Source: Anaerotruncus colihominis (GTDB lineage Bacteria; Bacillota; Clostridia; Oscillospirales; Ruminococcaceae). Taken from it: a stretch of 64,000 bases of DNA. Positions 42,758-53,354 of the stretch are shown piece by piece. The first letter of the stretch is position 1; every line of letters starts with the position of its first letter. The stretch is taken from contig NZ_VIQT01000019.1 of NCBI RefSeq assembly GCF_010206195.1, positions 697-64,696 on the forward strand, read 5' to 3'. The position numbers were made by a program, and so were the translations under genes. A model generated the notes under the pieces. The model was given only the letters and a program-made list of their open reading frames with translations. It was not told where the DNA came from and made no database searches.

Positions 42758-43465
42758 TCAGCTTTCACCGGATTTTTGAAAGCTGTCCTGCGCTGTCCCG
42801 GCGTTTCTATTTTCCGGGAAGATATAGTCCTCAACCAGCCACTGCCCATTTTCTTTGACCACTGTAAAATCAACAAAAGCATATTCCGGGACATAATCAG
42901 GGTTTTCTTTCGCTCCTGCATAGCCGGGGGATTGCCTGTACTGCACTTCCAGAGTCACTCTGTTATCGGCGGCTTCTTTCAGGCGGATATTCTCCAGTGC
43001 ATCCTGATAAGCATATCCAGTTTTCCACGGTCCCATACGATATGTTTTTCCATCCTTTTTCTGAATAAATGTGACCGTAGCATTACCTATTGTCGCCTGC
43101 TCCAGCTGCTCGATTCCTTTCACACTGAAAACTGTTGGAACCACCGTGTCATAGTTGGTAATTTCGTAAAATTCAGGCCCGATCCCCAAGTCGCAAGAGC
43201 CGGCGCTTTCCAGAAAATTAAAGTCATCCACATCGTAAATGCGGTTTGCCTTGAACCAGAGGTCTGCAAATGTATCATAAAGATTTTCACCGCCGACCTC
43301 AATCACTTTTGACTGCTCTTCCTCACTTTCCAATGCAGGGGCGGCAAATGACGAAGATGGCATAGATGAAGCTTCCGGAGCAGATGGGTTTGCTGGTTGA
43401 GCAGCGCAGGCAGTGCAGCAAGCCACAAGCACGAAAGCTGCCAAGAGCATAACATATTTTTTCAT
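42758..43465 (-). CDS. Hypothetical lipoprotein
   Basis: A 235-residue lipoprotein. Start ATG at MKKYVML follows AAGGGA; earlier codons are unsupported. The signal peptide ends near CTAC (Cys20). A Pro/Ser/Ala-rich tether leads to a domain whose last part, VDFTVVKENGQWLVEDYIF, is typical of small NTF2-like or Cys-free lipoprotein domains in Clostridia. Function unknown. It sits alone between the T-box and pgsA and its base composition is more AT-rich than the neighbours, as with the lipoprotein at 8393. Confidence 0.7.
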   Translation of the reverse strand: MKKYVMLLAAFVLVACCTACAAQPANPSAPEASSMPSSSFAAPALESEEEQSKVIEVGGENLYDTFADLWFKANRIYDVDDFNFLESAGSCDLGIGPEFYEITNYDTVVPTVFSVKGIEQLEQATIGNATVTFIQKKDGKTYRMGPWKTGYAYQDALENIRLKEAADNRVTLEVQYRQSPGYAGAKENPDYVPEYAFVDFTVVKENGQWLVEDYIFPENRNAGTAQDSFQKSGES

Positions 43466-43566
43466 GGAAAGATCCCTTTTCTGATAGAAACTGATCTTGC
43501 AAGTGCATTCCATATTATGAGCTGTATTGATTTGAGGATACCACAATACAGGCACGGATGCAAGCG

Positions 43567-44169
43567 TTATTTAATATCTCCAAGAAGCGAACGGTTTTTC
43601 CAAATGTAATTAAATCCCGAAAAAACCGTCAGGATCACAACGATTGTCTGCACGACAAACGACAGGCCGATCAGAAAAATTACCGGCGCGGGCGGCGCAG
43701 AATTGCCGGGAGGGACTGTCATGAAAAGCGGCCAGCACTCCTCCAGCCAGAGCGCGATCAGAGCAACCAGCACCCATATGATCTGCGAGACGGTTTTCAT
43801 CTTGCCCCAGATATCGGCGGCGATCACGGTGCCCTGCTCGGCGGCAATCAGACGCACCGATGTCACAAGGAATTCACGCGCCAGAATGATAAACACGATG
43901 AGAGCGGAACTCATCTCAAGCTCGATAAAACAGACGAGCGCTGAAAACACCAGCAGTTTATCGGCCAGAGGGTCCATCAGCTTGCCGAAATTTGTAACAA
44001 GCCCATCGCGGCGGGCAATATGTCCGTCAAGGTAGTCGGTAAACGACGCGGCGGCAAAGATGACGGCCGCGATCAAATAGCTGTGCGGAATCGACTCCGC
44101 CAGCATAAAGACAAGAAATACCGGAATCAACGCCATACGCATGACCGTCAGTCTATTCGGCAGATTCAT
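43567..44169 (-). CDS. pgsA: CDP-diacylglycerol-glycerol-3-phosphate 3-phosphatidyltransferase
   Basis: A 200-residue membrane enzyme that makes phosphatidylglycerol phosphate. DYLDGHIARRDGLVTNFGKLMDPLADKLL contains the full CDP-alcohol transferase motif DGxxARxxxxxxxxGxxxDxxxD. Five to six membrane helices follow. The ATG overlaps the rimO stop (ATGA). Order recA-recX-rimO-pgsA agrees with Firmicutes neighbourhoods. Confidence 0.95.
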   Translation of the reverse strand: MNLPNRLTVMRMALIPVFLVFMLAESIPHSYLIAAVIFAAASFTDYLDGHIARRDGLVTNFGKLMDPLADKLLVFSALVCFIELEMSSALIVFIILAREFLVTSVRLIAAEQGTVIAADIWGKMKTVSQIIWVLVALIALWLEECWPLFMTVPPGNSAPPAPVIFLIGLSFVVQTIVVILTVFSGFNYIWKNRSLLGDIK

Positions 44170-45491
44170 TGGATCAGCGCCTTTCCCTTCAAATCGTAGC
44201 CCTCCGCCCCGTTGATTTCAACTTCAATATAATCTCCCGGGTTGTACGGCCCATGCCCTGAAAAATAGACGCGCGAATCGATGTCGGGCGCATCCATATA
44301 GCTGCGCCCATACCAAAGCCGGCCCTCGCGCCCCTCCACGGCGACTGTCAGCCGCCGTCCGATCTGGGATCGGTTGAAAGCTTCCATAACGCCGTACTGC
44401 TGCTCCATAATGATCTGCGCACGGCGGCGCTTTTCCTCCTCGTCGAGCTGGCCGTCCATCAGCGCGGCCGGCGTATCCTCCTCGACAGAGTAGGCAAAAC
44501 AGCCGAGCCGCTCAAAGCGCACGCGCTGCACAAATTCGCACAGCTCCTCGAACTCTCCCTGCGTTTCCGTCGGAAAGCCCGTAATCAGCGTTGTGCGCAG
44601 CACAACGTCTGGCACGCGCGCACGGATTTTTTCCATCAGCGCGGTCAGGCTTTCGCCATCGCCGCGCCGGTTCATCAACGACAGGATACGCCCGTTTACA
44701 TGCTGGATCGGGATATCCATATACTTGACGATCTTTTCCTCGCGCGCCATCACATCGAGCAGACGGTCCGTGATGCGATCCGGGTAACAGTACAGCATCC
44801 GCACCCACCGCACGCCATCCAGCCGGCACAGCTTTTCCAAAAGCTCCGGCAGGGCCAGCCGCCCATAAAGGTCCTCGCCATAGCGTGTCGTATCCTGCGC
44901 CACGACATTCAGCTCCGTGACGCCACGCTTTGCAAGGCGCGCGGCCTCTGCGACGATATTCTCCATCGGCCGGCTGCGAAAAGGCCCGCGGATCAGCGGG
45001 ATCGCACAGTAGGAACAGCGGTTGTCACAGCCCTCTGCCACCTTGAGGTACGCAAAATACGGCTCGTTGGCAAGCACGCGCTCCCCTTCCAGCGACAACG
45101 CTTCCTTTTTACCGAACGCCACCGTCTTTTCGCCATGCAGCGCCCTGTCAATCGCGCCGAGGATATCCGCGTTACAGCCGATGCCGAGCACAACGTCCGC
45201 CTCCGGGATTTCAGCGGCGACTTGCTCGCGATACCGCTCCGCCAGGCAGCCCGTTACGACGAGCGCCCGGAGCGCGCCGCCCGTTTTGAGCTGCGCAAAC
45301 TCCAGGATGGTCTCGATGCTTTCACGCTTGGCGTCCTCGATGAAGCCGCATGTATTGATAATAACCACATCGCATTGCGACGCATCGGCGCAGATTTCAT
45401 AGCCGCCCTTTTCTATCTGCGCAAGCAGCCGCTCCGCGTCCACCTGATTTTTTGAACATCCCAGGGATACCATCCCGACCTTTACCGACAT
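44166..45491 (-). CDS. rimO: Ribosomal protein S12 methylthiotransferase
   Basis: A 441-residue radical-SAM enzyme that methylthiolates an Asp of ribosomal protein S12. N-terminal MTTase domain with three Cys (GCSKNQVDAE and others); radical SAM motif CDNRCSYCAIP; C-terminal TRAM domain. It overlaps pgsA by four bases. The gap to recX (68 bases) carries no clear terminator. Confidence 0.95.
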   Translation of the reverse strand: MSVKVGMVSLGCSKNQVDAERLLAQIEKGGYEICADASQCDVVIINTCGFIEDAKRESIETILEFAQLKTGGALRALVVTGCLAERYREQVAAEIPEADVVLGIGCNADILGAIDRALHGEKTVAFGKKEALSLEGERVLANEPYFAYLKVAEGCDNRCSYCAIPLIRGPFRSRPMENIVAEAARLAKRGVTELNVVAQDTTRYGEDLYGRLALPELLEKLCRLDGVRWVRMLYCYPDRITDRLLDVMAREEKIVKYMDIPIQHVNGRILSLMNRRGDGESLTALMEKIRARVPDVVLRTTLITGFPTETQGEFEELCEFVQRVRFERLGCFAYSVEEDTPAALMDGQLDEEEKRRRAQIIMEQQYGVMEAFNRSQIGRRLTVAVEGREGRLWYGRSYMDAPDIDSRVYFSGHGPYNPGDYIEVEINGAEGYDLKGKALIQ

Positions 45492-45559
45492 ACAGCCAGC
45501 TCCTTTGCAGCATCCGAAGCGGCATAAGCAGACGCGCCGCTTCGTGTGAAATTATGTCG

Positions 45560-46185
45560 TCAATCAAAATCATATCCGCTGCGCCCGCCGCAGAATGCAT
45601 CGAGCGCCCGCCGTACATCGGAAGGGCTGTGCCCGAGGCGCAGCAGCGCACCCCAGGCGCGCCGCCGGACGGTTTCGTCCCCGGCCGCCCGCGGATATTT
45701 TTTCAGGAGCACCGCTAAAATATGCGCCTGCGGATCGTTTTCCTCCAGAGCGGCGACCGCCTGCGCGGCCGTCTGCGAATCGATGCCGCGGCGGCGAAGC
45801 TCCTGCCGGATGCGCGCGGCACCGTAATGGCGCCGCTCTGAAAGCTCCTGCGCGAAGCGCGCCGCATAGCGTTCATCGTCGACCAGGCCAAGCTCTTTCA
45901 TACGCTCCACAGCCTGCCTGGCCGCTTCTTCGCCCACATGGCGCGTCAGACGGTCGCGCAGGCCATGCGCCGTATAATCCTGCCGCGAAAGCATCGAAAG
46001 AGCGCGCTCGCGCGCTTCGCGCAGCTCGGCCGCGTCCGACAGCTCCCGCAGGGCGTCCTCATCAATCTGTGAGCCGGCTGAAAGCCCCGACGCCGCAAAG
46101 ACATCGGGGTGCAGGCTCATCACAAACGCGCCGTCGGCATACAGAGCCACCCGGCCGCGTTTTGTCATCGCGATTTTTGTCAGCG

Positions 46186-46189
<4 letters not shown>
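45560..46189 (-). CDS. recX: RecX regulator of RecA
   Basis: A 209-residue protein of three-helix RecX repeats: [22 protein letters not shown] and [35 protein letters not shown]. RecX inhibits RecA filaments. The N-terminal 55 residues form a small beta domain also seen in long RecX proteins. The start overlaps the recA stop by ATGA, so the two are translationally coupled. Confidence 0.93.
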
Positions 46190-47370
<1,181 letters not shown>

Positions 47371-47415
47371 GCATATGACCTCCGCCGTATGTAATACCCG
47401 TTATGTAATACTCAT

Positions 47416-47508
47416 TGTATAATTGGCCATCGGGGCGGCAGCGGGCTGCGCCCGCGTATCGCCCTGGCCATAAGGCCGGTATAATAACCGCCCTGCGGTT
47501 ATTATACA
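47416..47508 (+). repeat. Family A palindromic element, copy 3, in the recA leader
   Basis: Left arm TGTATAAT (47416), middle arm GTATAATAACC (47479), right arm GGTTATTATAC (47497): the middle/right pair is a perfect 11-bp stem. In copy 2 the arms are TGATAAAAT/GATAAAATAA/TTATTTTATCA, so all three arms differ together. The GC core is almost the same in all copies. Confidence 0.85.
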
Positions 47509-47538
47509 TGATCGCTCCAAAAAATGCAATCCGCAAAT

Positions 47539-47552
47539 AGAACAAATGTTCT
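47539..47552. promoter_or_regulatory. LexA (SOS) box upstream of recA
   Basis: AGAACAAATGTTCT has the GAAC-N4-GTTC form of the Gram-positive LexA site. It is about 170 bases before the recA start, beyond the family A repeat, so recA has a long leader. Confidence 0.75.
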
Positions 47553-47689
47553 TTACAGGTTATACAGAATCAACGACTGATAAAATCCGGGCCGCATAGT
47601 ATCATAGAAGCAAAACAAAACCGTGAAGAGATTTCATTTTTTGCGGACAATCTTAGCGCGCCGGCTTGGCGCGATACTCGCGGCACAGC

Positions 47690-49115
47690 CTATAAAAACG
47701 CTGAAACCTGTCCCGCTGTTCGCGGCGCAGCCGACTAAAGTTTTTCGCCGAAGCCTTTTTTCAAAAAGGCTGGAGCGCAGCCGAATTAAGTTTTTCGCCG
47801 AGGCCTTTTTCAAAAAGGCCGGAAAGCGGGCGCTTGCAAAAGCCACGCCAGCCGCGCGGCGTCTGTCATGGCTTTTGCTGGCGGAAGGCACTGCGTCGGA
47901 GCAGGTGTCTTGCGGCCTGTGGGCCGCGCTTTTATGAGGGCTGCGGCCCGTGGATGTTTCTCTCACCCACCGCCTTTTGAAAAAGGCGGGCGAAAACTTT
48001 TGATTGCGATGCGCCTGTCCCACTGTTCGCGGCGCAGCCTGTAAAAACGCTAAAACCTGTCCCGCTGTTCGCGGCGCAGCCGACTAAAGTTTTTCGCCGA
48101 AGCCTTTTTTCAAAAAGGCTGGAGCGCAGCCGAATTAAGTTTTTCGCCGAGGCCTTTTTCAAAAAGGCCGGAAAGCGGGCGCTTGCAAAAGCCACGCCAG
48201 CCGCGCGGCGTCTGTCATGGCTTTTGCTGGCGGAAGGCACTGCGTCGGAGCAGGTGTCTTGCGGCCTGTGGGCCGCGCTTTTATGAGGGCTGCGGCCCGT
48301 GGATAGGGCTTCGCCCTCGAGAAAGGCCAAGACCCGCGAGGGGCCTTGGCCTTTCTCTCACCCACCGCCTTTTGAAAAAGGCGGGCGAAAACTTTTGATT
48401 GCGATGCGCCTGTCCCACTGTTCGCGGCGCAGCCTGTAAAAACGCTAAAACCTGTCCCGCTGTTCGCGGCGCAGCCGACTAAAGTTTTTCGCCGAAGCCT
48501 TTTTTCAAAAAGGCTGGAGCGCAGCCGAATTAAGTTTTTCGCCGAGGCCTTTTTCAAAAAGGCCGGAAAGCGGGCGCTTGCAAAAGCCACGCCAGCCGCG
48601 CGGCGTCTGTCATGGCTTTTGCTGGCGGAAGGCACTGCGTCGGAGCAGGTGCCACGCCAGCCGCGCGGCGTCTGTCATGGCTTTTGCTGGCGGAAGGCAC
48701 TGCGTCGGAGCAGGTGTCTTGCGGCCTGTGGGCCGCGCTTTTATGAGGGCTGCGGCCCGTGGATAGGGCTTCGCCCTCGAGAAAGGCCAAGACCCGCGAG
48801 GGGCCTTGGCCTTTCTCTCACCCACCGCCTTTTGAAAAAGGCGGGCGAAAACTTTTGATTGCGATGCGCCTGTCCCACTGTTCGCGGCGCAGCCTGTAAA
48901 AACGCTGAAACCTGTCCCTCTGTTCGCGGCGCAGCCTGTAAAAACGCTAAAACCTGTCCCGCTGTTCGCGGCGCAGCCGACTAAAGTTTTTCGCCGAAGC
49001 CTTTTTTCAAAAAGGCTGGAGCGCAGCCGAACTAAGTTTTTCGCCGAAGCCTTTTTTCAAAAAGGCTGGAGCGCAGCCGAACTAAGTTTTTCGTTGAAGC
49101 CTTTTTTCAAAAAGG
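47690..49115. repeat. Family D tandem repeat block
   Basis: Four imperfect units with the phrase CCGACTAAAGTTTTTCGCC at 47731, 48080, 48475 and 48977 (steps 349, 395 and 502). Differences come from a 46-base hairpin segment (AAGGCCAAGACCCGCGAGGG) present in units 2 and 3 but not 1, and a 65-base internal duplication in unit 3. Each unit contains several hairpins (GCAAAAGCCA/TGGCTTTTGC, GCGGCC..GGCCGC, AGCCTTTTT/AAAAAGGCT). The many short open frames in it are artefacts. Bases 47553-47689 hold nothing clear. Confidence 0.85.
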
Positions 49116-49122
49116 CTTGGGA

Positions 49123-49578
49123 TTATCGGGACGTGGCGTTACGGAAAGCCTGGCGGGTCGCCTTGATCTCGGTCAGGGACTTGACGAGCACTTCCTCAGT
49201 CTTGAGCATACAGTTGTCGGAAAATTCCTGCGCGGCCTGACGGATTTCGCGCGCCTTAATCTGCGCCTGGGACAGGAGCTCGGACGCCTTGGCCTGCGCG
49301 GCCTTCGTGACCTCCTGCTGCGCGATCAGCGCGCGGGCGCGATCCTCGGCCTTACGCACGATCTGTTCGGCCTCCTTTTTCGCGCCGTCAATAATTTCGG
49401 CACGATCAGATACAATCGCTTTCGCCTGCTTGATCTCGCCGGGAATATTCAACCGGATATCATCGATCAGGTCGCGCACCTTGTCCGCATCCACCACACA
49501 ACGGCCGCCCGAGAGCGGCAGGCTCCATGCGCGGTCGAGCAGCTCGTCGATCACATCCAGAATCTCATCAATATTCAT
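49123..49578 (-). CDS. Coiled-coil protein of the coaD neighbourhood
   Basis: A 151-residue, highly helical protein. After a short folded N-terminus (IDEILDVIDELLDRAWSLPLSGGRCVVDADKVRDLIDDIRLNIP region, about 1-48) it is one long coiled coil rich in Ala/Glu/Gln/Lys (50-140), reminiscent of ATP synthase b subunit and DivIVA-like proteins. This family is often found next to coaD in Clostridia; role unknown, perhaps cell division or membrane scaffolding. AAGGAGG precedes the ATG. The stop codon abuts the family D repeat block. Confidence 0.75.
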   Translation of the reverse strand: MNIDEILDVIDELLDRAWSLPLSGGRCVVDADKVRDLIDDIRLNIPGEIKQAKAIVSDRAEIIDGAKKEAEQIVRKAEDRARALIAQQEVTKAAQAKASELLSQAQIKAREIRQAAQEFSDNCMLKTEEVLVKSLTEIKATRQAFRNATSR

Positions 49579-49593
49579 TGGGGAAACGCCTCC

Positions 49594-50115
49594 TTACTCA
49601 CTCGTTGTTCCAACAGCCGCATACTGCGCACGCAGACGTTCTGTCACTGTATCGAGGATCGCCGCCGGCACAAAGCTGCCGACATCACCCCCGAACCGTG
49701 CGATTTGCCGGACCATGCTGGAGCTTAGATACATATTATCGCTGTTTGGCGTCAAAAAAACCGTCTCAGCGTATGGATACAGCTTTTTATTTGTCAGCGC
49801 CATCTGGAACTCATAATCAAAATCGGACACGGCGCGCAATCCTTTTACAATCGCAACCGCCTTACGCGCACGCACATAATCAATCAAAAGGCCGCTGAAT
49901 TTATCGACCTCCACATTTGGCATATCGCCGCACACATCCCGAATCAGGCCGACACGCTCATCCAGCGAAAAAATCGGCCGCTTATCGGGATTGGAGCTGA
50001 CGACGACGATGACCCGGTCAAACAGCGTACCAGCGCGCCGGATGATGTCCTCGTGTCCTTTTGTAATCGGGTCGAAGCTTCCCGGGCAGATCGCCAGACG
50101 CTCCATATCAGTCAT
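49594..50115 (-). CDS. coaD: Phosphopantetheine adenylyltransferase
   Basis: A 173-residue enzyme joining ATP and phosphopantetheine to dephospho-CoA. AICPGSFDPITKGHEDII contains the HxGH-type nucleotide motif; the second motif is LSSSMVRQIARFGG. The ATG at MTDMERL is favoured by AGGA five bases before; MERLAICPG three codons later is the alternative. It overlaps the end of rsmD by a few bases. The pair rsmD-coaD is a conserved Gram-positive order. Confidence 0.95.
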   Translation of the reverse strand: MTDMERLAICPGSFDPITKGHEDIIRRAGTLFDRVIVVVSSNPDKRPIFSLDERVGLIRDVCGDMPNVEVDKFSGLLIDYVRARKAVAIVKGLRAVSDFDYEFQMALTNKKLYPYAETVFLTPNSDNMYLSSSMVRQIARFGGDVGSFVPAAILDTVTERLRAQYAAVGTTSE

Positions 50116-50659
50116 CTTCTTCCTGTCGTTTTCTATAGGTCGTGATTTTTGCCCGGCCGTACCGGTAGACCTTGTGCACGCAAAACGCGCCGGCCATAGC
50201 GGGCGGCTCAGCGCGGCGGTCCGTCTCGCAGATGATAACGCCGCCGTCATTCATCAGCGCAGCCACGCCGGAGAGCGCCGCCGCAAGCTGACCGCCATCA
50301 TACGGCGGGTCAAGCAGCGCGATATCAAAACGGTCGCGGCACCCCGTCAAAAAGGATGACGCATCCATCGCGGCTACACGCGCGAGCGGCGCGAGCCTGG
50401 CCGCCGCAAGGTTTCGGCGAATGACCTCCTGCGCGGCGCGCGAATGATCCACAAACACACAGCTTTTTGCGCCGCGCGAGAGCGCCTCGATCCCGAGCTG
50501 CCCGCTGCCGGCAAACAGATCCAGCACAGCCGCCCCGGTCAGTTCAAAGTGCAGAATGCTGAAAACGGCCTCCTTGGCCATATCCGAGGTGGGGCGGGTT
50601 TGCAGTCCCTCGGGGGCCTCCAGACGCGTGCCGCGCGCTGTACCCGTGATCACCCTCAT
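50108..50659 (-). CDS. rsmD: 16S rRNA (guanine966-N2)-methyltransferase
   Basis: A 183-residue SAM-dependent methyltransferase. Start ATG at MRVITG follows GGGAGG. VITGTARGTRLEAPEGLQTRPTSD, AVLDLFAGSGQLGIEALSRGA (SAM loop) and the catalytic LLDPPYD are the family motifs. It modifies G966 of 16S rRNA during 30S assembly. Confidence 0.96.
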   Translation of the reverse strand: MRVITGTARGTRLEAPEGLQTRPTSDMAKEAVFSILHFELTGAAVLDLFAGSGQLGIEALSRGAKSCVFVDHSRAAQEVIRRNLAAARLAPLARVAAMDASSFLTGCRDRFDIALLDPPYDGGQLAAALSGVAALMNDGGVIICETDRRAEPPAMAGAFCVHKVYRYGRAKITTYRKRQEEDD

Positions 50660-50733
50660 AGACGTTCCTCCCGTCTGAACCGCCCTCAGCAGGCGGTCTT
50701 GTATGCATATTATTGCCTGTTTCATCCGTTTTG

Positions 50734-52587
50734 TCAATCATCCGTATGCAGAAATTCATAAAGCTTTTCAGCGGCCGGACGGCTCACGCCCTTGACTGCG
50801 GCAAGCGCGTCGACATCCGCTGCACGGATTGCCTTGATCGTCTTAAAGTGGCGGAAGATTTCGGCCGCGCGCTTTTGGCCGATTCCCTCGCATTTGGTCA
50901 GCGACAGCTCGAACGACGATTTCTGATGGCGCGCGCGTGAAAAGCTGATAGAAAAGCGGTGAACCTCATCCTGAATCGTGGAAACAAGCGTAAACGCGCT
51001 GCGGTGCGGCGCCACGGCGATTTCTCCGCCGCTTTGGGCGATGGCGCGGGTGCGGTGCTTATCATCCTTGACCATGCCGAACAGCGGCACGGCGATCCCC
51101 ATCGACGCGAGTACCGGCGCGATCGCGCCGACATGGCCGCGCCCGCCGTCGAGCAAAATCAAATCGGGCAGACGGCCGAACGCCTCATCCGGCGTCTCGT
51201 CGTTTTTATAATGTGCGAACCGGCGCTCAATCATCTCGGCCATACTGGCGTAGTCGTCTGTCCCAATGACCGTCTTGATCGTAAATTTCCTATAGCAGCG
51301 GCGCAGGGGCCGCCCGTTTTCAAAAACGACCATTCCGCCGACGACCGTATCCGATCCGATGTTTGATATATCATATGCCTCGATGCGCACAGGCGGACGT
51401 TCCAGCCCAAGCAGCCGCGCCAATTCATCGAGCGCGCCGACCTCGCGTCCCGCGCGGCGCACAGTCTGCGAAAGGCGCTCGACAGCATTTTTGCGCGCCA
51501 TCTCGACCAGGCGGAGCTGTTCGCCGCGCTGTGGGATATGAATTTCCACCTTATAGCCCGCCTGCTCGGAGAGCAGGCGCGCGGCAAGCTGTGCGTCTGC
51601 AACATCGCCGTCAAGCTGAATCTTCTTCGGGAGGTCGCCGCGCCGCGTCGTATAGTAGCGCAGCAAAAACTCCTGGCGCGCGGCGTCGATATCGTCCGTC
51701 GCGCCGATCAAAAAGTCCTGCTTGTCCACCAAGCGTTCGCCGCGGAATTTGAGCACCACGGCGCACGTTTCGCTTTCGCTGCGCGCGAGCGCGATAATAT
51801 CCTGATTAGCTACCTTTGCAAACACAACCTTCTGCGATTCGCTGATGCGCGTCACGGCCCGGATACGGTCGCGAAGCTGGGCAGCCTTTTCAAACTGCAT
51901 GTTTTCAGCGCACAGCTCCATCTGCTCGGTCAGCCGTTCGACGGCGCGCGCACTGCCGCCGCGGATATAATCAAGTGCCTGCTCGAGAATTTCATCATAT
52001 GCTTGAGAAGAAATTTTCCCCATACAGACGCCCATGCACCGTTTGATGTGGTAATTGAGGCACGGCCGCGCCTTGCCGAACTCCTGCGGAAACTTTTTGC
52101 CGCAGGTCGGCAGCATGAATACCCGGTTCGCCTCGTCGACCGTCTCGTTTACAACAAACGAGGAGATATACGGCCCGATATATTGCGCGCCGTCGTCCTC
52201 CTTCTGAAATACATGCGTGATACGGCCATACTGCCTGGGCGCGACCTTGATGTAGCTGTATCCTTTGTCATCCTTGAGCAGGATGTTATATTTGGGCGTG
52301 TGCTGCTTGATCAGGCTGCATTCGAGCACAAGCGCCTCGAACTCGCTATCCGTGACAATGGAATCAAAATCGTATACATGGCTGACCATTTTATACACCT
52401 TGGGATGGTGCTTTTCCACTGCGCGGAAATAGCTGCTGACCCTGTTTTTCAGCGCCTTGGCCTTGCCGATATAAATGATCTCGCCGCTTTTATTCTTCAT
52501 AATGTAGACGCCCGGCAAAAGCGGAAGCCGGCGCGCCTTTTCGGCCAGAAATAAAAGACGCGGATTGTCGACAGCGTCCACCCCCAT
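50734..52587 (-). CDS. uvrC: Excinuclease ABC subunit C
   Basis: A 617-residue nuclease making both cuts in nucleotide excision repair. An N-terminal GIY-YIG domain (PGVYIMKNKSGEIIYIGKAKALKNRVSSYF, about 24-55), the UVR motif (ERLTEQMELCAENMQFEKAAQLRDRI), a Cys-rich stretch (LNYHIKRCMGVCMG), an RNase H-like domain (RIEAYDISNIGSDTVVGGMV) and C-terminal HhH repeats are all present. The ribosome site before the ATG is weak; a GTG two codons in is an alternative start. Confidence 0.97.
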   Translation of the reverse strand: MGVDAVDNPRLLFLAEKARRLPLLPGVYIMKNKSGEIIYIGKAKALKNRVSSYFRAVEKHHPKVYKMVSHVYDFDSIVTDSEFEALVLECSLIKQHTPKYNILLKDDKGYSYIKVAPRQYGRITHVFQKEDDGAQYIGPYISSFVVNETVDEANRVFMLPTCGKKFPQEFGKARPCLNYHIKRCMGVCMGKISSQAYDEILEQALDYIRGGSARAVERLTEQMELCAENMQFEKAAQLRDRIRAVTRISESQKVVFAKVANQDIIALARSESETCAVVLKFRGERLVDKQDFLIGATDDIDAARQEFLLRYYTTRRGDLPKKIQLDGDVADAQLAARLLSEQAGYKVEIHIPQRGEQLRLVEMARKNAVERLSQTVRRAGREVGALDELARLLGLERPPVRIEAYDISNIGSDTVVGGMVVFENGRPLRRCYRKFTIKTVIGTDDYASMAEMIERRFAHYKNDETPDEAFGRLPDLILLDGGRGHVGAIAPVLASMGIAVPLFGMVKDDKHRTRAIAQSGGEIAVAPHRSAFTLVSTIQDEVHRFSISFSRARHQKSSFELSLTKCEGIGQKRAAEIFRHFKTIKAIRAADVDALAAVKGVSRPAAEKLYEFLHTDD

Positions 52588-52672
52588 TAAATTCCATCGG
52601 CCGCGCCGCGAAAAAATGCGCCGCCGGCCGCGCGCCCGTCCGCAGCGCCCCCAAAAACAAGGGGGAACAACT

Positions 52673-52711
52673 AAAAACCCTCCGCGGGGCCACGGCCCGG
52701 CGAGGGGGTTT
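52673..52711 (-). terminator. Terminator after the HPr gene
   Basis: Minus strand: AAACCCCCTCGCCGGGCC pairs with GGCCCCGCGGAGGGTTT with one mismatch region, followed by TTAG. Confidence 0.7.
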
Positions 52712-52783
52712 CAGTCAGCGAATACATGCGAATCTGCGGGGCGCGCGCCCAATGCGGCGCGAACCGTTTGTGGCAAACTGTTT

Positions 52784-53047
52784 TTACTCTGTAAAGCCGG
52801 ACTCCACAAGCTTGACAAGGCCCTCGACAGCGGCCTGCTCATCGGAACCGTCAGCAATGATGCGGATCGATGTGCCACCGACAATGCCAAGCGACAGAAC
52901 GCCGAGCAGGCTCTTGGCGTTGACGCGGCGCTCCTCCTTTTCGACCCAGATGGAGGATTTGTATTCATTCGCCTTCTGAATAAAGAACGTAGCGGGACGC
53001 GCGTGCAGGCCAACCTGGTTCTGAACAGCGACTTCTTTGACAAACAT
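52784..53047 (-). CDS. ptsH: HPr phosphocarrier protein
   Basis: An 87-residue HPr. GLHARPA with phospho-accepting His15 and KSLLGVLSLGI with regulatory Ser46 are exactly placed, so it can act in the PTS and, after HPr-kinase phosphorylation, as a CcpA cofactor. Crh is excluded because His15 is present. AGAGGGG precedes the ATG. A strong promoter lies 120 bases upstream and a terminator downstream, so it is a single gene; no PTS enzyme I is in the window. Confidence 0.95.
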   Translation of the reverse strand: MFVKEVAVQNQVGLHARPATFFIQKANEYKSSIWVEKEERRVNAKSLLGVLSLGIVGGTSIRIIADGSDEQAAVEGLVKLVESGFTE

Positions 53048-53167
53048 TTCAATACCCCTCTGCTTCCATAATCGGAACGTATCCATAAACAAAACCATCT
53101 GCCGGTCGGCGCTTGGATTTGTCCAGGAGTCAGCTCCAAACTGATCTAATTGGCGTGTGTTAGTATT

Positions 53168-53196
53168 ATTATAAGCGGATTGCAGGAAAGCGTCAA
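53168..53196 (-). promoter_or_regulatory. Promoter of the HPr gene
   Basis: Minus strand: TTGACG, 17-bp spacer, TATAAT, nearly consensus. The rest of the gap to 53354 shows nothing else. Confidence 0.85.
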
Positions 53197-53354
53197 CAAT
53201 TTTTGCTTTTCTTTCTTGTCCCAGCCATATTTTCTGTTGCTTTTCCAGATACTCTGGCAGCAGCCAAGGGGTGATTGTGCAACTTACCCATAAAGTTTTC
53301 AACAATTATAGCAACATAACCGGAGCATCCTGTCGAAATAAGGGTAAAGGCGGT

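Noticed and set aside
47690-49115. Several overlapping open frames of 60-160 codons in the repeat block
   Set aside because: They occur in both strands, repeat with the units, have low-complexity Ala/Arg/Lys/Pro composition and no ribosome sites. They are products of GC-rich repeats.
47690-49115. CRISPR array
   Set aside because: Units are 350-500 bases with no regular short repeat-spacer pattern, and no cas gene is present.
52784-53047. Crh instead of HPr
   Set aside because: His15 is present in GLHARPA, whereas Crh has Gln there.
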